Assembly (NCBI GenBank): GCA_002452335.1
Contig: DKFJ01000008.1
Coordinates: forward strand, 35,261-99,260
DNA: 64,000 nucleotides
DNA from: Deferribacteraceae bacterium UBA6799
GTDB taxonomy: Bacteria > Chrysiogenota > Deferribacteres > Deferribacterales > Geovibrionaceae
Reading direction: 5' to 3'
Of the stretch, positions 1 to 7,701 are shown piece by piece. The notes below the pieces were generated by a model. That model was given only the letters and a program-made list of their open reading frames with translations, was not told where the DNA came from and did no database searches. Every line of letters starts with the position of its first letter. Position 1 is the first letter of the stretch. The translations under genes were made by a program, and so were the position numbers.

Positions 1-2
1 AG

Positions 3-839
3 GATGGACGCTTATTTCTGGGCAATTCGGATGAAGCTGTCATTGATGGATTTCAGAACAAAATTTTTTACAGCAGCAGCGACATCGATCACCTTGTTAA
101 AAGATTTTCTGAGCGCAGGAGGCTCGCGGAAGATATTGGAGCCGATTATTTTGTTATTTTCGCTCCGAATAAACACTCGGTCTATCCCGAATTTCTGCCT
201 GACTATATCTTACAAGGCATACAAAAAAGCGGAAACCTCTTTGATGACACTGCGAAATCACTAGTTGAGAAAGGTATCAATGTGACTAACATGAAACACT
301 TTTTCGAAAAAGAATACACCAAAGAACACGAGCTCCTTTATCATAAAACAGACACCCACTGGTCGGCACTGGGCGCTTATTTCGGATACCAAAGACTAAT
401 GGAGAACATCCGGAGCAGGCATCCCGAAATCAGAGTAATGGAAATGCCCGTTTTTAAAAAATCCTCTAACAAAGAAGGGTATGATCTTGTGGATATTTGC
501 GGTTTTCAGGGACAGGATCAGGATGACTTTAAAATGAATTATTCCCTACCCATGAAGAATATAACAACCACAGAAAGCCTGCTCGACAATAAGATCCAAG
601 TATTTGAAAACCCGGACGCTCTGAACAGCATAACCGTGATGATCATGCGTGATTCTTTCGGCATAGGACTGCGTCCTTATCTGCTGTTTACTTTTAAAAG
701 ACTGGTATTCATACACCATGTAGCGGAAAGTAAACCGGGAGCGGACTACAAAAGCCTGACTATGAAATACAAACCTGATATCGTGATAGATGAGTATGTG
801 GAAAGAATGGTAAATACTATGCTTTATGAAGAGCAATAA
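3..839 (+). CDS. AlgJ/AlgX-like (DHHW-type) O-acetyltransferase, C-terminal part
   Basis: The reading frame is open from base 3, so the start lies before the window and about 278 residues are visible. The protein resembles the SGNH-hydrolase-like AlgJ/AlgX/DHHW family, which transfers acetyl groups to exported polysaccharides in the periplasm. Seen in sequence: an early DGRLFLGNSDE segment typical of the family N-terminal strand, then KTDTHWSALGAYFGY, which corresponds to the DHHW/THW signature carrying the catalytic Asp and His, then MIMRDSFGIGL, which fits the nucleophile Ser block. The order of these blocks is unusual for classical SGNH enzymes but usual for AlgJ/AlgX. A strong bidirectional terminator follows immediately, so this is the last gene of its unit. 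The polysaccharide concerned cannot be told from here; an MBOAT partner would be expected upstream. Confidence 0.75.
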   Translation, partial: DGRLFLGNSDEAVIDGFQNKIFYSSSDIDHLVKRFSERRRLAEDIGADYFVIFAPNKHSVYPEFLPDYILQGIQKSGNLFDDTAKSLVEKGINVTNMKHFFEKEYTKEHELLYHKTDTHWSALGAYFGYQRLMENIRSRHPEIRVMEMPVFKKSSNKEGYDLVDICGFQGQDQDDFKMNYSLPMKNITTTESLLDNKIQVFENPDALNSITVMIMRDSFGIGLRPYLLFTFKRLVFIHHVAESKPGADYKSLTMKYKPDIVIDEYVERMVNTMLYEEQ

Positions 840-868
840 AAAAGCCCCGCAAAAGCGGGGCTTTTTAA
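836..868. terminator. Bidirectional rho-independent terminator
   Basis: A perfect GC-rich hairpin (GCCCCGC, AAAA loop, GCGGGGC) is flanked by A-run and T-run on both sides. It can therefore end the acetyltransferase transcript on the plus strand and the tRNA-Asn transcript on the minus strand. Confidence 0.85.
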
Positions 869-873
869 TTTAA

Positions 874-946
874 CTCCCTGAGTAGGACTTGAACCTACAA
901 CCTATTGATTAACAGTCAATTGCTCTGCCGATTGAGCTATCAGGGA
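874..946 (-). tRNA. tRNA-Asn (GTT)
   Basis: Read on the minus strand this folds as a 73-nt tRNA. The acceptor stem TCCCTGA pairs with TCAGGGA, with discriminator G. The anticodon loop carries GTT, and the T arm has the TTCAAGT loop. CCA is not encoded. It shares the downstream bidirectional terminator with the convergent gene. Confidence 0.93.
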
Positions 947-1014
947 TTGTCGAGGGGGAGAATATATCAATATCCTCTCCCTTTGTCAACTACTTATCAT
1001 AAAATTTTCTAAAA

Positions 1015-1518
1015 TTATTTTTCGAGAGAAAACTCCATCGCATCAAACCAGAAACCGTCCTCCTGCATGAAATCGAGTTCGGCTTTTATAATGGCATAAT
1101 GCTTCTGTTCCACATCGGCAAGTTTTTGAAAAAACGCTTTCAGCTCAGGATCTTCAGCCTTTTCCGCCTCGTCCAGATAAAACTTGCTCGCCTTTTCCTC
1201 ATGTATCAGAGCCACCTTAAGAGCATCTGCGTCTGACACATCGGCCTTTTCGCCTTTTTTGATGTCTTTCAGATCAGGCATGAACTTGGCCAGCCGGCTT
1301 TTGGGAACGTTCACAGAAGTGATCTTTTCGCCTTTCAGCGCCTTTTCCATAAACTGTTCTATCAGTTCCATATGATCTATCTCATCAAGGGCGAGCTGGA
1401 TAAACATATTTTTTCCATTCTCATACTTAGTAGCCTTGGCATACTTCAGGTAATTCTTCATACCCTCTTTCTCTGCCTCATGAGCGGTTTTGAGAGCTTT
1501 TTGCATACTAATGCTCAT
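1015..1518 (-). CDS. Ferritin-like diiron protein (rubrerythrin family, no rubredoxin domain)
   Basis: This is a 167-residue all-helical protein with the spaced Glu/His pattern of the rubrerythrin/ferritin-like four-helix bundle. Seen: a first-helix Glu-rich block (HEAEKEGMKNYLKYA), LALDEIDHMELIEQF (ExxH), HEEKASKFYLDEAEKA, and DVEQKHYAIIKAEL (second ExxH). Family members bind a diiron centre and act as peroxidases or iron-binding proteins in anaerobes. No CxxC rubredoxin knuckle is present, so an electron donor must come from elsewhere. The start was placed at 1518 because GGAGG lies just upstream; an upstream in-frame start would give 23 extra residues without a ribosome site. It is monocistronic and divergent from the aminotransferase gene. 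The exact substrate is unknown. Confidence 0.8.
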   Translation of the reverse strand: MSISMQKALKTAHEAEKEGMKNYLKYAKATKYENGKNMFIQLALDEIDHMELIEQFMEKALKGEKITSVNVPKSRLAKFMPDLKDIKKGEKADVSDADALKVALIHEEKASKFYLDEAEKAEDPELKAFFQKLADVEQKHYAIIKAELDFMQEDGFWFDAMEFSLEK

Positions 1519-1554
1519 AACTGCCTCCAATTTTTTTGTGTCAATCGATGTACT

Positions 1555-1582
1555 ATTATAACATTTATCTTTTAAAAACAAA
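1555..1582 (-). promoter_or_regulatory. Sigma-70-like promoter of the ferritin-like gene
   Basis: On the minus strand, TTTGTT (1582-1577) and TATAAT (1560-1555) are separated by 16 bases, about 40 bases before the chosen start codon. Confidence 0.5.
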
Positions 1583-1635
1583 GTCAAGTAAGTATAATAG
1601 GGTACTTTTGCCTTTTCTACTTGGGAGGTATTTTA

Positions 1636-2946
1636 ATGAATCCATTAGCTAAAGAGCTTAACGAACAGATCGCAAAAGACAGCCCCGTCGTTCTGGAGAT
1701 GCTCTCCGACCTCGGGAAGAACCTATTTATGCCTAAAGGCATTATTACGCAGTCCGCTGAAGCAAAAGAGAAGGCGCATAAATTCAACGTGACTATCGGT
1801 ATCGCCACAGATAAAAAAGGTCCTATGTACCTTGACAGCGTATACAAATATTTCAACGACATGACGCCGTCCGACCTTTTCACCTATGCTCCCTCATCCG
1901 GTAAACCCGAGCTGAGAAAACGCTGGGCTGAAAAGATCCTGAAAGACTGTCCCTCTCTGACAGGCAAAACACTGAGCCTGCCGGTGGTGACAAACGCCCT
2001 GACACACGGACTTAAACTTGTGGGCGATATGTTCCTGGAAAAGGGCGACACTCTTGTTCTGCCCGATATGTTCTGGGGCAACTACCGCCTGACATACGCT
2101 ACAATAGGCGGAGCTGAGATCTCAACTTTCAAGACATTCAACGATAACGGCGGATACAATGTCGACGCACTGCTGGAAAAATGCCGCGAGGTTGCCAGAA
2201 TTAAAGGAAAAGTTATGGTTATCCTTAACTTCCCCAACAACCCCTCCGGCTACGCTCCCACAACAGCAGAAGCCAAAGCGATAGCTGACGGGCTCACAGC
2301 CATAGCAGAATCAGGATTCAAAGTCATCGTCGTTTGTGACGACGCATACTTCGGTCTTTTCTACGAAGATGATATCTATCCCGAATCACTCTTCAGCCTG
2401 CTGGTGGACAGAAGCAAAAACCTGCTCCCCATCAGACTGGACGGAGCTACAAAAGAACACTTCGTATGGGGATTCCGTGTGGGATTCGTGACATTCGGAC
2501 AGACAGCCGGCGGAGACCAGAAAGCAATGATGACCGCTCTGGAGAAAAAGCTGACAGGTCTGATCAGAGGCACAATATCCAACTGTCCTCACAACTCTCA
2601 GTCTATCATCTTGAAGGCTCTGAACGATCCTAAATTCGACGAGCAGAGAGCAGAGAAGGTAAAAATAATGAAAGGACGCGCCAGGAGCTTCAAAAAAGTT
2701 CTGGCAGAGAACGATTTTTCAGATGAGTTCACTCCCTATCCTTTCAACTCAGGCTACTTCATGTGTCTGAAACTGAAAAATCTGGACGCTGAGCAGCTCC
2801 GTGTGTATCTGCTGGATAAATACGGCATAGGCACCATCTCCTCAGGCAGCACAGACCTGCGTCTGGCTTTCTCCTGTCTGGATGAGGCGGACACTCCCGA
2901 ACTGTTTAAATACATTTATCAGGCTTGTAAAGAGCTTCATAAATAA
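1636..2946 (+). CDS. PLP-dependent aminotransferase, class I/II fold
   Basis: This 436-residue protein has the fold-type I aminotransferase layout. Seen: LPVVTNALTHGLKLVGDMF before the large domain, the NFPNNPSGYAP motif whose Asn contacts PLP, VCDDAYFGLFYED supplying the Asp and Tyr that hold the cofactor, GATKEHFVWGFRVGF around the Schiff-base Lys, and a C-terminal LRLAFSC segment with the carboxylate-binding Arg. Family enzymes transfer amino groups between amino acids and 2-oxo acids. The substrate cannot be assigned; aspartate or aromatic amino acids are possible. The start at 1636 follows a GGGAGGT ribosome site at the correct spacing, whereas the upstream in-frame TTG lies before that site. 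The gene ends in a terminator and stands alone upstream of selD. Confidence 0.85.
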   Translation: MNPLAKELNEQIAKDSPVVLEMLSDLGKNLFMPKGIITQSAEAKEKAHKFNVTIGIATDKKGPMYLDSVYKYFNDMTPSDLFTYAPSSGKPELRKRWAEKILKDCPSLTGKTLSLPVVTNALTHGLKLVGDMFLEKGDTLVLPDMFWGNYRLTYATIGGAEISTFKTFNDNGGYNVDALLEKCREVARIKGKVMVILNFPNNPSGYAPTTAEAKAIADGLTAIAESGFKVIVVCDDAYFGLFYEDDIYPESLFSLLVDRSKNLLPIRLDGATKEHFVWGFRVGFVTFGQTAGGDQKAMMTALEKKLTGLIRGTISNCPHNSQSIILKALNDPKFDEQRAEKVKIMKGRARSFKKVLAENDFSDEFTPYPFNSGYFMCLKLKNLDAEQLRVYLLDKYGIGTISSGSTDLRLAFSCLDEADTPELFKYIYQACKELHK

Positions 2947-2965
2947 TTTTCCGGTTAGAATGAAT

Positions 2966-3006
2966 GGGCGTAACTGGGCTTTTTGTCCTTTTACGCCCTT
3001 TTTTAT
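2966..3006 (+). terminator. Rho-independent terminator directly before selD
   Basis: An 8-bp perfect stem (GGGCGTAA at 2966-2973 with TTACGCCC at 2991-2998) is followed by a T-rich run. Only about 15 bases separate the T-run from the selD start codon, so the hairpin also occupies the selD leader. Confidence 0.8.
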
Positions 3007-3020
3007 TTTGAGGAGAACTG

Positions 3021-4055
3021 ATGGACAAAAAACGTCTGACAGCCTACGCAAAAGCCGCGGGCTGAGCCGCTAAGATGGGTCCGGGCGACCTGTCGGCAGT
3101 ACTTAATGGTCTGAAGCTCTACCGCCCCGAAAAGCTCCTTGTGGGGTTCGAAACAGGAGACGATGCCGCTGTGCTCGATATCGGCGAATCAGGCTATCTT
3201 GTTCAGACGGTTGACTTTATCACCCCTGTGGTTGACGATGCTTATACATTTGGGCGCATATCCGCCCTGAACTCTATGAGCGATGTCTATGCCATGGGGG
3301 GGGTACCGGTTTCCGCTCTCAGCGTCTTTTCATACAGCTGTTCCGTGGACAAGGACGACATCAGAGCAATGATGCAGGGAGCCGGTGACGAATTTGCCGC
3401 TGTAAACTGCTCTCTGTGCGGAGGACATACTGTGGATGATGCTGAGATAAAGCTGGGCTTCTCAGTCACAGGTATTATCAAGGATAAGAAATTCTACCGA
3501 AATGTCGGTCTGCGTCAGGGCGATCTGATGATCTACACTAAAAAGCTGGGCATAGGGCTCATCACCACAGCCATCAAAGCGGGACTGTGCAATGACGAAT
3601 ACGCCGCAGAAGTAATAAAAACCATGACTCTCAGCAACAAAAACGCCGCAGGTATTCTGCGCCAGTTTGACGTATCCGCATGCACAGACGTGACTGGCTT
3701 CGGTCTGGCGGGACACGGAAACGAGATGGCTTCCGGCTCAGGCGTTACTGTGGAGTTTTTTACCGACAAAATACATATTCAGAACGGAGCTAAGGAATTT
3801 GCTTCACAGTTCATCATCCCCGCGGGCGCCTATTCAAACATGGAATTCGTTAAGGATCAGTGCGTTTTTGAACAGACCTCCGACAACAGCCACATGGTGC
3901 TTTTTGATCCTCAGACATCCGGCGGGCTGCTAATCGGCGTGGCGGAAAAGGACGCCGAAGCTATGGTCAGAGTCCTGAAATCGGTGGGATACGAAGACAC
4001 AGACATTATCGGGCGTGTCACAGAAAAGTCTGACTTCTCCGTGATATTTAATTGA
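3021..4055 (+). CDS. selD: Selenide, water dikinase, selenocysteine-containing (UGA recoded)
   Basis: SelD makes selenophosphate from selenide and ATP, the selenium donor for tRNA-Sec charging and for selenouridine. The frame opens at ATG 3021 after an AGGAG site. It runs 14 codons to an in-frame TGA (3063-3065) and then continues without interruption for 329 codons. The context, ...AKAAG-U-AAKMGPGDL, matches the SelD N-terminal motif G(C/U)xxKxxPxxL, so the TGA is at the catalytic Cys/Sec position and the product is 344 residues, the usual family length. Downstream blocks typical of SelD include GFETGDDAAVLD, the metal-binding QTVDFITPVVDD, CGGHTVDD and TDVTGFGLAGH. Annotation software that stops at TGA would start the protein at Met 3075 and lose the active site. 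A tRNA-Sec gene lies at 31.2 kb. Other sel genes are not in the window. Confidence 0.95.
3062..3099 (+). promoter_or_regulatory. Candidate bacterial SECIS element of selD
   Basis: Immediately after the UGA codon the mRNA can form an outer stem GCCG (3066-3069) with CGGC (3094-3097). An inner stem GGTC (3078-3081) pairs with GACC (3087-3090) and closes a five-base CGGGC loop. The apical loop begins about 16 bases after UGA, which is compatible with bacterial SelB-binding hairpins. The fold was drawn by eye. Confidence 0.65.
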
Positions 4056-4100
4056 CCTTGAAGGACAAAACTGTTAAATTTCTGGACGGTTTATAAAACT

Positions 4101-4187
4101 GCCTGGGTGGCTCATTTGATGTAGCGCAAGCGGATTTCCTCCTTCAGGAGTGGCGAACGCAGTTCGGCATCAAATCCCTCGGGATTT
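4101..4187 (+). repeat. Degenerate partial copy of tRNA-Leu with an inserted hairpin
   Basis: The stretch begins with GCCTGGGTGGC, identical to the 5' end of the intact tRNA-Leu at 4227. It contains GCAAG and GGATTT like its D-arm/anticodon stem, and after an insert resumes with AAATCCCTCGGGATTT. The D arm has diverged, the anticodon loop is replaced by about 34 unrelated bases, and the T arm and 3' acceptor strand are missing, so it cannot be a working tRNA. ATTTGATG (4114-4121) pairs perfectly with CATCAAAT (4168-4175), so the RNA may fold as one long hairpin. Confidence 0.6.
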
Positions 4188-4226
4188 TTATATTGCATCC
4201 AAGATGTTATAATTTCAAATAATTTT

Positions 4227-4311
4227 GCCTGGGTGGCGGAATTGGTAGACGCAAGGGATTTAAAATCCCTCGGGATTTACTCCTGTACGGGTTCGATTCC
4301 CGTCCTAGGCA
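4227..4311 (+). tRNA. tRNA-Leu (TAA)
   Basis: An 85-nt class II tRNA. The acceptor stem GCCTGGG pairs with CCTAGGC (one G-T), with discriminator A. TAA stands in the anticodon loop between GGGAT and ATCCC, followed by a long variable arm and a T arm with TTCGATT. CCA is not encoded. A terminator follows. Confidence 0.93.
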
Positions 4312-4323
4312 TTAATAAATAAA

Positions 4324-4352
4324 AGCATCCTTCACGGATGCTTTTTTTATTT
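4324..4352 (+). terminator. Rho-independent terminator after tRNA-Leu
   Basis: AGCATCC pairs with GGATGCT across a five-base loop and is followed by a run of T. Confidence 0.85.
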
Positions 4353-4463
4353 TCTCATCATTCCTACCATTTTTTGCATATTGGTAAATTACACTTTCGT
4401 GCGATATTTTTTCAGGTTAAAATTATTCTGTACACTAATTATTGTTATCGATATGGAGGAAAC

Positions 4464-5270
4464 ATGAAGAAATTAGTCTTGCTCGTTGTCATGCTGCTGG
4501 CGCTGGCGGTATCTGCCCACGCCAAAAAGAACCCCTGGGATCAGAACATGCCTATAAAAGAGGGTGCGGTATTTTACAGCATTTCCGGAACAGAAAAAGG
4601 AACAAAAGAGCTATATATCCGTGATTACGGAAGATACACAGCTATATACGAAAAAACCGCTATGAAAGTAATGGGCACCACCCATAACAGAAACACCATC
4701 ACAATAGCCGATCCCGATTGGGTCTACAGCATAGATCTGGTGGAAGGCACAGCGGTAAAAACGATCAACCCCGTTAAATGCATGATAGAAGAGTTCAACA
4801 AGCTCTCATCTTCCGACAAGAAAAAAGCCATGGCAAACGCTGAAAAGATGGGGCTCGCAGCCATGAAAGACATGAACGGAAAAGTGACAAAAAACGCCGC
4901 CACCATTCTGGGGTTCAAATGTGATAAAGCGGAAATGATGGGTGTGACAACCTATATAGCCTCCGGATCAGGGCTGGAGCTGAAATCTACAGCCAACCTG
5001 ATGGGAGTCAAATCCGAAACAACCGCTACAAAGGTTGATAAAGGCTCCGTTTCATCAGATAAATTCAAAGTGCCTTCTAAATATAAAGTGACATATGATA
5101 AAAGAACCGACCAGATGATCAGAGACAACGCAAAAATGAGTGTCGCCATGCTGGTGAGCGGAGAAACACCCACAGCGGGATTCACCGCGCCGAAATCTCA
5201 GGACGGCGGTCAGCAGATGCCGTCTGAAGCAGAGATGAAAAAAATGATGAAAATGTTCGGCGGTCAATAG
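4464..5270 (+). CDS. Periplasmic protein of unknown function
   Basis: I do not recognise this 268-residue protein. A clear Sec signal peptide (MKKLVLLVVMLLALAVSAHA) predicts export with cleavage after the AHA. The mature part is rich in short beta-type segments (GAVFYSISG, KELYIRDYG, YTAIYEKTAMKVMG). It then has a Lys-rich helix, two Cys near residues 102 and 153 that could form a disulfide, and a Met/Lys-rich tail (EMKKMMKMFGGQ). The arrangement recalls periplasmic proteins that report on a bound ligand or lipoprotein, but no motif proves it. The start at 4464 follows a GGAGGA site; an upstream in-frame start would bury the signal peptide. It stands alone after tRNA-Leu and converges on ubiD across a long hairpin repeat. 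Confidence 0.75.
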   Translation: MKKLVLLVVMLLALAVSAHAKKNPWDQNMPIKEGAVFYSISGTEKGTKELYIRDYGRYTAIYEKTAMKVMGTTHNRNTITIADPDWVYSIDLVEGTAVKTINPVKCMIEEFNKLSSSDKKKAMANAEKMGLAAMKDMNGKVTKNAATILGFKCDKAEMMGVTTYIASGSGLELKSTANLMGVKSETTATKVDKGSVSSDKFKVPSKYKVTYDKRTDQMIRDNAKMSVAMLVSGETPTAGFTAPKSQDGGQQMPSEAEMKKMMKMFGGQ

Positions 5271-5277
5271 ATTTAGT

Positions 5278-5350
5278 GAGATTGCCGCGTCGCGTTGCTC
5301 CTCGCAATGACGTCACTGCGAGGAAGCCTTCAGGCTGACGTGGCAGTCTC
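5278..5350. repeat. Long REP-like inverted repeat (copy 1)
   Basis: The left arm (GAGATTGCCGCGTC...CCTCGCAATGAC) and right arm (GTCACTGCGAGG...GACGTGGCAGTCTC) are imperfect inverted copies that form one long hairpin between two convergent genes. A second member of the same family is at 16326-16406. It probably also serves as a transcription stop between the convergent genes. Confidence 0.75.
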
Positions 5351-5365
5351 ATACTTAATAGTGTA

Positions 5366-7198
5366 TCAGAAAAGACCTTCGAGCGAACCGCCCTTCGCCG
5401 CCATAGACTCCACTTTTTTTACCACAGCGTCGTCCATCTCCATAGCTTCCGGATGATATGCCTTCACCCTGGCGTCGATGACCAGAGAGCCGTTGCATCC
5501 GAAATGCTTTACATGGTTATGAGCGTCTATACCGTAAACATCGCTTGCCGGATTCGACCGTGTAAAGGTGACCCAGAGAAAATTAGCGATGTTTGCCGAT
5601 GTAAATTCTGAATCATCCACTAAAACGATCAGAGGAAATCTGTTGATTGGATTATCTATCTCATAATGCAGACAGAATCTGAGAAGCTCTTCATCGTATT
5701 CGCCTCTTTTCGCAGTATGTTTCGGCGATTTCACAGCCAGCACTCCGTCCATAACCACTCTCGGTTCAGAGAATCCTTCAGGCAGAGACAGATTTTCCGG
5801 TAGTTTTCCGCCCAGCTCACGCTTCTTCTCTCCGCACACCGCCGTCACCAGCTTAGAGCCTCTGTTCAGTCCGTGTCCGGTATAGTCCAGCGTATCTATG
5901 GTGACAGATGTCTGAAAATGCAGGTCACGGCGAAAATCCACCCGCTCCAGCACATGTTTAAAAAATTTCTCAGGGTTGTTTATATCTATGTCCGGATCGT
6001 CAGATCCGTTTACAATAAACAGATATTTCGCCAGCGAAAGCTGTCCCTGTCCCAGAATAGCGTTCGCCTGAGTCAGTATCTCCTTTGGCTCAGGGTGTCC
6101 GCTGTAGGGCGTATACCGTTCGCTGCCTATGGCAAAAAGCAGAGGATGCACTCCGGCGGCATCCACGGCATGAACAGCTCTGACACCCTTCAGAACATCC
6201 GGGATCAGCTCACCTGTGAGCTCATGTATGAAATCACCGAAGCTGGTGTCCTCCTGCGGAGGTCTGCCCACCATGGTGAATGGATAGACGGCATCATCCC
6301 TGTGAAACACATCCGTGACCTTCAGCACGGGAAAATCATGCTGAAGACTGTAATAGCCCACATGGTCGCCAAAAGGTCCCTCAGGCTTAACCCCGTCTAT
6401 ATATCCGCTGATAACGAAATCCGCCTGAGCGTATATGGCGGACATATCGTCACGTCTGAAAAAAGGCATGCGGTGTCCGCCCAGAGCTCCGGCGAAAGAC
6501 ACTTCCGGCATTCCCTCGGGCAGAGGCATCACAGCGGCGATGGTCATTGCCGGCGCTCCGCCTATGAAGATATTCACCTTCAGCTTCTCGCCTTTTTCCA
6601 CCGCCTGTGTGTGGTGTATGCCGATACCTCTGTGTATCTGATAGTGCAGTCCGCACTCATCGTCTGCGTATTCGTTGCCGGATATCTGCACACGGTACAT
6701 ACCCAGATTGCTGTTTTTATACCCGCCCTTTTCAGGGCTCTCTGTATAGACCAGAGGCAGATAGATAAAAGCGCCGCCGTCTTTGGGCCATCCCTTTATC
6801 TGCGGCAGATCAGCCAGTGTGCATCTGTTGCGCATGACAGGAGCGTCATGAACGGTTTTCGGCATAATGTTCAGCGCCGCTTTCGGCAGTCTGAAAATTT
6901 CTGACGGGTGTTTAATAAGATGAGGTATATCGGTCTTCGCCTTGACCATAGTTTCGATGGTCTTCAGCGTGTCTCTGAATATGAATTTTGTCCTGTCCAT
7001 AGTGCCGAAGATATTTCCGGCGACAGGAAATTTCGTCCCTTTCACATTGGTGAATAGCAGAGCGGGTCCCTGCGCCTCATACACTCTGCGCTGTATCTCG
7101 CCCAGCTCAAGGCATGGGTCTATCTCAGCGTTAATTCTTCTTAATTGTCCGTGTCTTTCCAGATCGTCCAAGCATTGTTTAAGAGTCTTATATCCCAT
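5366..7198 (-). CDS. UbiD-family prenylated-FMN decarboxylase (menaquinone MqnL-like)
   Basis: A 610-residue cytosolic enzyme of the UbiD family, which uses prenylated FMN to remove or add carboxyl groups on aromatic or unsaturated acids. Seen: N-terminal LKQCLDDLERHGQLRRI and GPALLFTNVKG (N-terminal alpha/beta part), NIFGTMDRT, and VGRPPQEDTSFGD. The most telling segment is EGPFGDHVGYYS near residue 270, which carries family-conserved catalytic and cofactor-binding residues. The C-terminal part carries the extra domain seen in about 600-residue members. Bacterial homologues of this length often act in the futalosine route to menaquinone, but no other genes of that route are in the window, so the pathway is inferred. 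Start ATG 7198 has AGGTGG upstream. The gene is last in the minus-strand block 8577-5366. Confidence 0.85.
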   Translation of the reverse strand: MGYKTLKQCLDDLERHGQLRRINAEIDPCLELGEIQRRVYEAQGPALLFTNVKGTKFPVAGNIFGTMDRTKFIFRDTLKTIETMVKAKTDIPHLIKHPSEIFRLPKAALNIMPKTVHDAPVMRNRCTLADLPQIKGWPKDGGAFIYLPLVYTESPEKGGYKNSNLGMYRVQISGNEYADDECGLHYQIHRGIGIHHTQAVEKGEKLKVNIFIGGAPAMTIAAVMPLPEGMPEVSFAGALGGHRMPFFRRDDMSAIYAQADFVISGYIDGVKPEGPFGDHVGYYSLQHDFPVLKVTDVFHRDDAVYPFTMVGRPPQEDTSFGDFIHELTGELIPDVLKGVRAVHAVDAAGVHPLLFAIGSERYTPYSGHPEPKEILTQANAILGQGQLSLAKYLFIVNGSDDPDIDINNPEKFFKHVLERVDFRRDLHFQTSVTIDTLDYTGHGLNRGSKLVTAVCGEKKRELGGKLPENLSLPEGFSEPRVVMDGVLAVKSPKHTAKRGEYDEELLRFCLHYEIDNPINRFPLIVLVDDSEFTSANIANFLWVTFTRSNPASDVYGIDAHNHVKHFGCNGSLVIDARVKAYHPEAMEMDDAVVKKVESMAAKGGSLEGLF

Positions 7199-7244
7199 AA
7201 TCCACCTGTGAGCCCAGAATATAATTTTGCGGAGAAAACGGCAA

Positions 7245-7655
7245 TCAGAAATACATTACCGAAAGAAGACATGACACGGCAAAGAAAAGGCTCAGAGGGG
7301 TGTAAACGAGAGTATCGTAACGGGCGAATCCTGAGCTTTTCATTTTTTTGAAAAGCCCCACATAGCGGAAATCACCCACGAAACGGATGAAAAAGATGAC
7401 AGACGCCACTATCCTGATCCAGAACACCTCCAGCCCGCTCATGAACATGGGAGCGGAGATTGAGACCGCCACAGTCAGAAGCACCAGCCCCACAGCGAAA
7501 GTACCCACGGGGGAGGGTCTGAACAGTTTTCCTCCGTCAGGACGTTCCGGCAGAACATTTTCAGAAAGTTTTTCGCCGCCCATAGCCCAGTAAAAATGCA
7601 GCCCGGCGATGAAAAGCATCACCAGAGAGCCAAACAGTATAACCGCCTTCAACAT
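7245..7655 (-). CDS. Small integral membrane protein, DUF3995-like
   Basis: A 136-residue protein with about four hydrophobic segments: ILFGSLVMLFIAGLHFYWAMGG, VGLVLLTVAVSISAPMF, WIRIVASVIFFIRFVGDF, and YTPLSLFFAVSCLLSVMYF. The first helix with its conserved HFYWA and the FVGDFRYVGLF stretch before the last helix match the DUF3995 family, whose function is not known. The start at ATG 7655 was chosen because GAGGTG precedes it; the frame could open slightly earlier at TTG. It lies 46 bases upstream of ubiD on the same strand and just downstream of the mrp terminator. Confidence 0.7.
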   Translation of the reverse strand: MLKAVILFGSLVMLFIAGLHFYWAMGGEKLSENVLPERPDGGKLFRPSPVGTFAVGLVLLTVAVSISAPMFMSGLEVFWIRIVASVIFFIRFVGDFRYVGLFKKMKSSGFARYDTLVYTPLSLFFAVSCLLSVMYF

Positions 7656-7671
7656 ATCGCACCTCAAAATA

Positions 7672-7699
7672 AAAAGGCGGGTTTTTACACCCGCCTTAA
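7672..7699 (-). terminator. Rho-independent terminator after mrp
   Basis: GGCGGGT pairs with ACCCGCC across a six-base loop. On the minus strand the stem is followed by TTTTTATTTT, so it ends the mrp transcript before the small membrane protein gene. Confidence 0.8.
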
Positions 7700-7701
7700 G
7701 T

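Noticed and set aside
4101..4311. A single tRNA-Leu precursor with an intron in the anticodon loop
   Set aside because: The upstream copy lacks the T arm and 3' acceptor strand, and an intact intronless tRNA-Leu follows, so it is a decayed duplicate, not an intron.
5873..6904. A 343-codon plus-strand frame opposite ubiD
   Set aside because: It is antisense to a well-supported UbiD gene, shows no family motif and has no ribosome site; it reflects the complement of biased codons.
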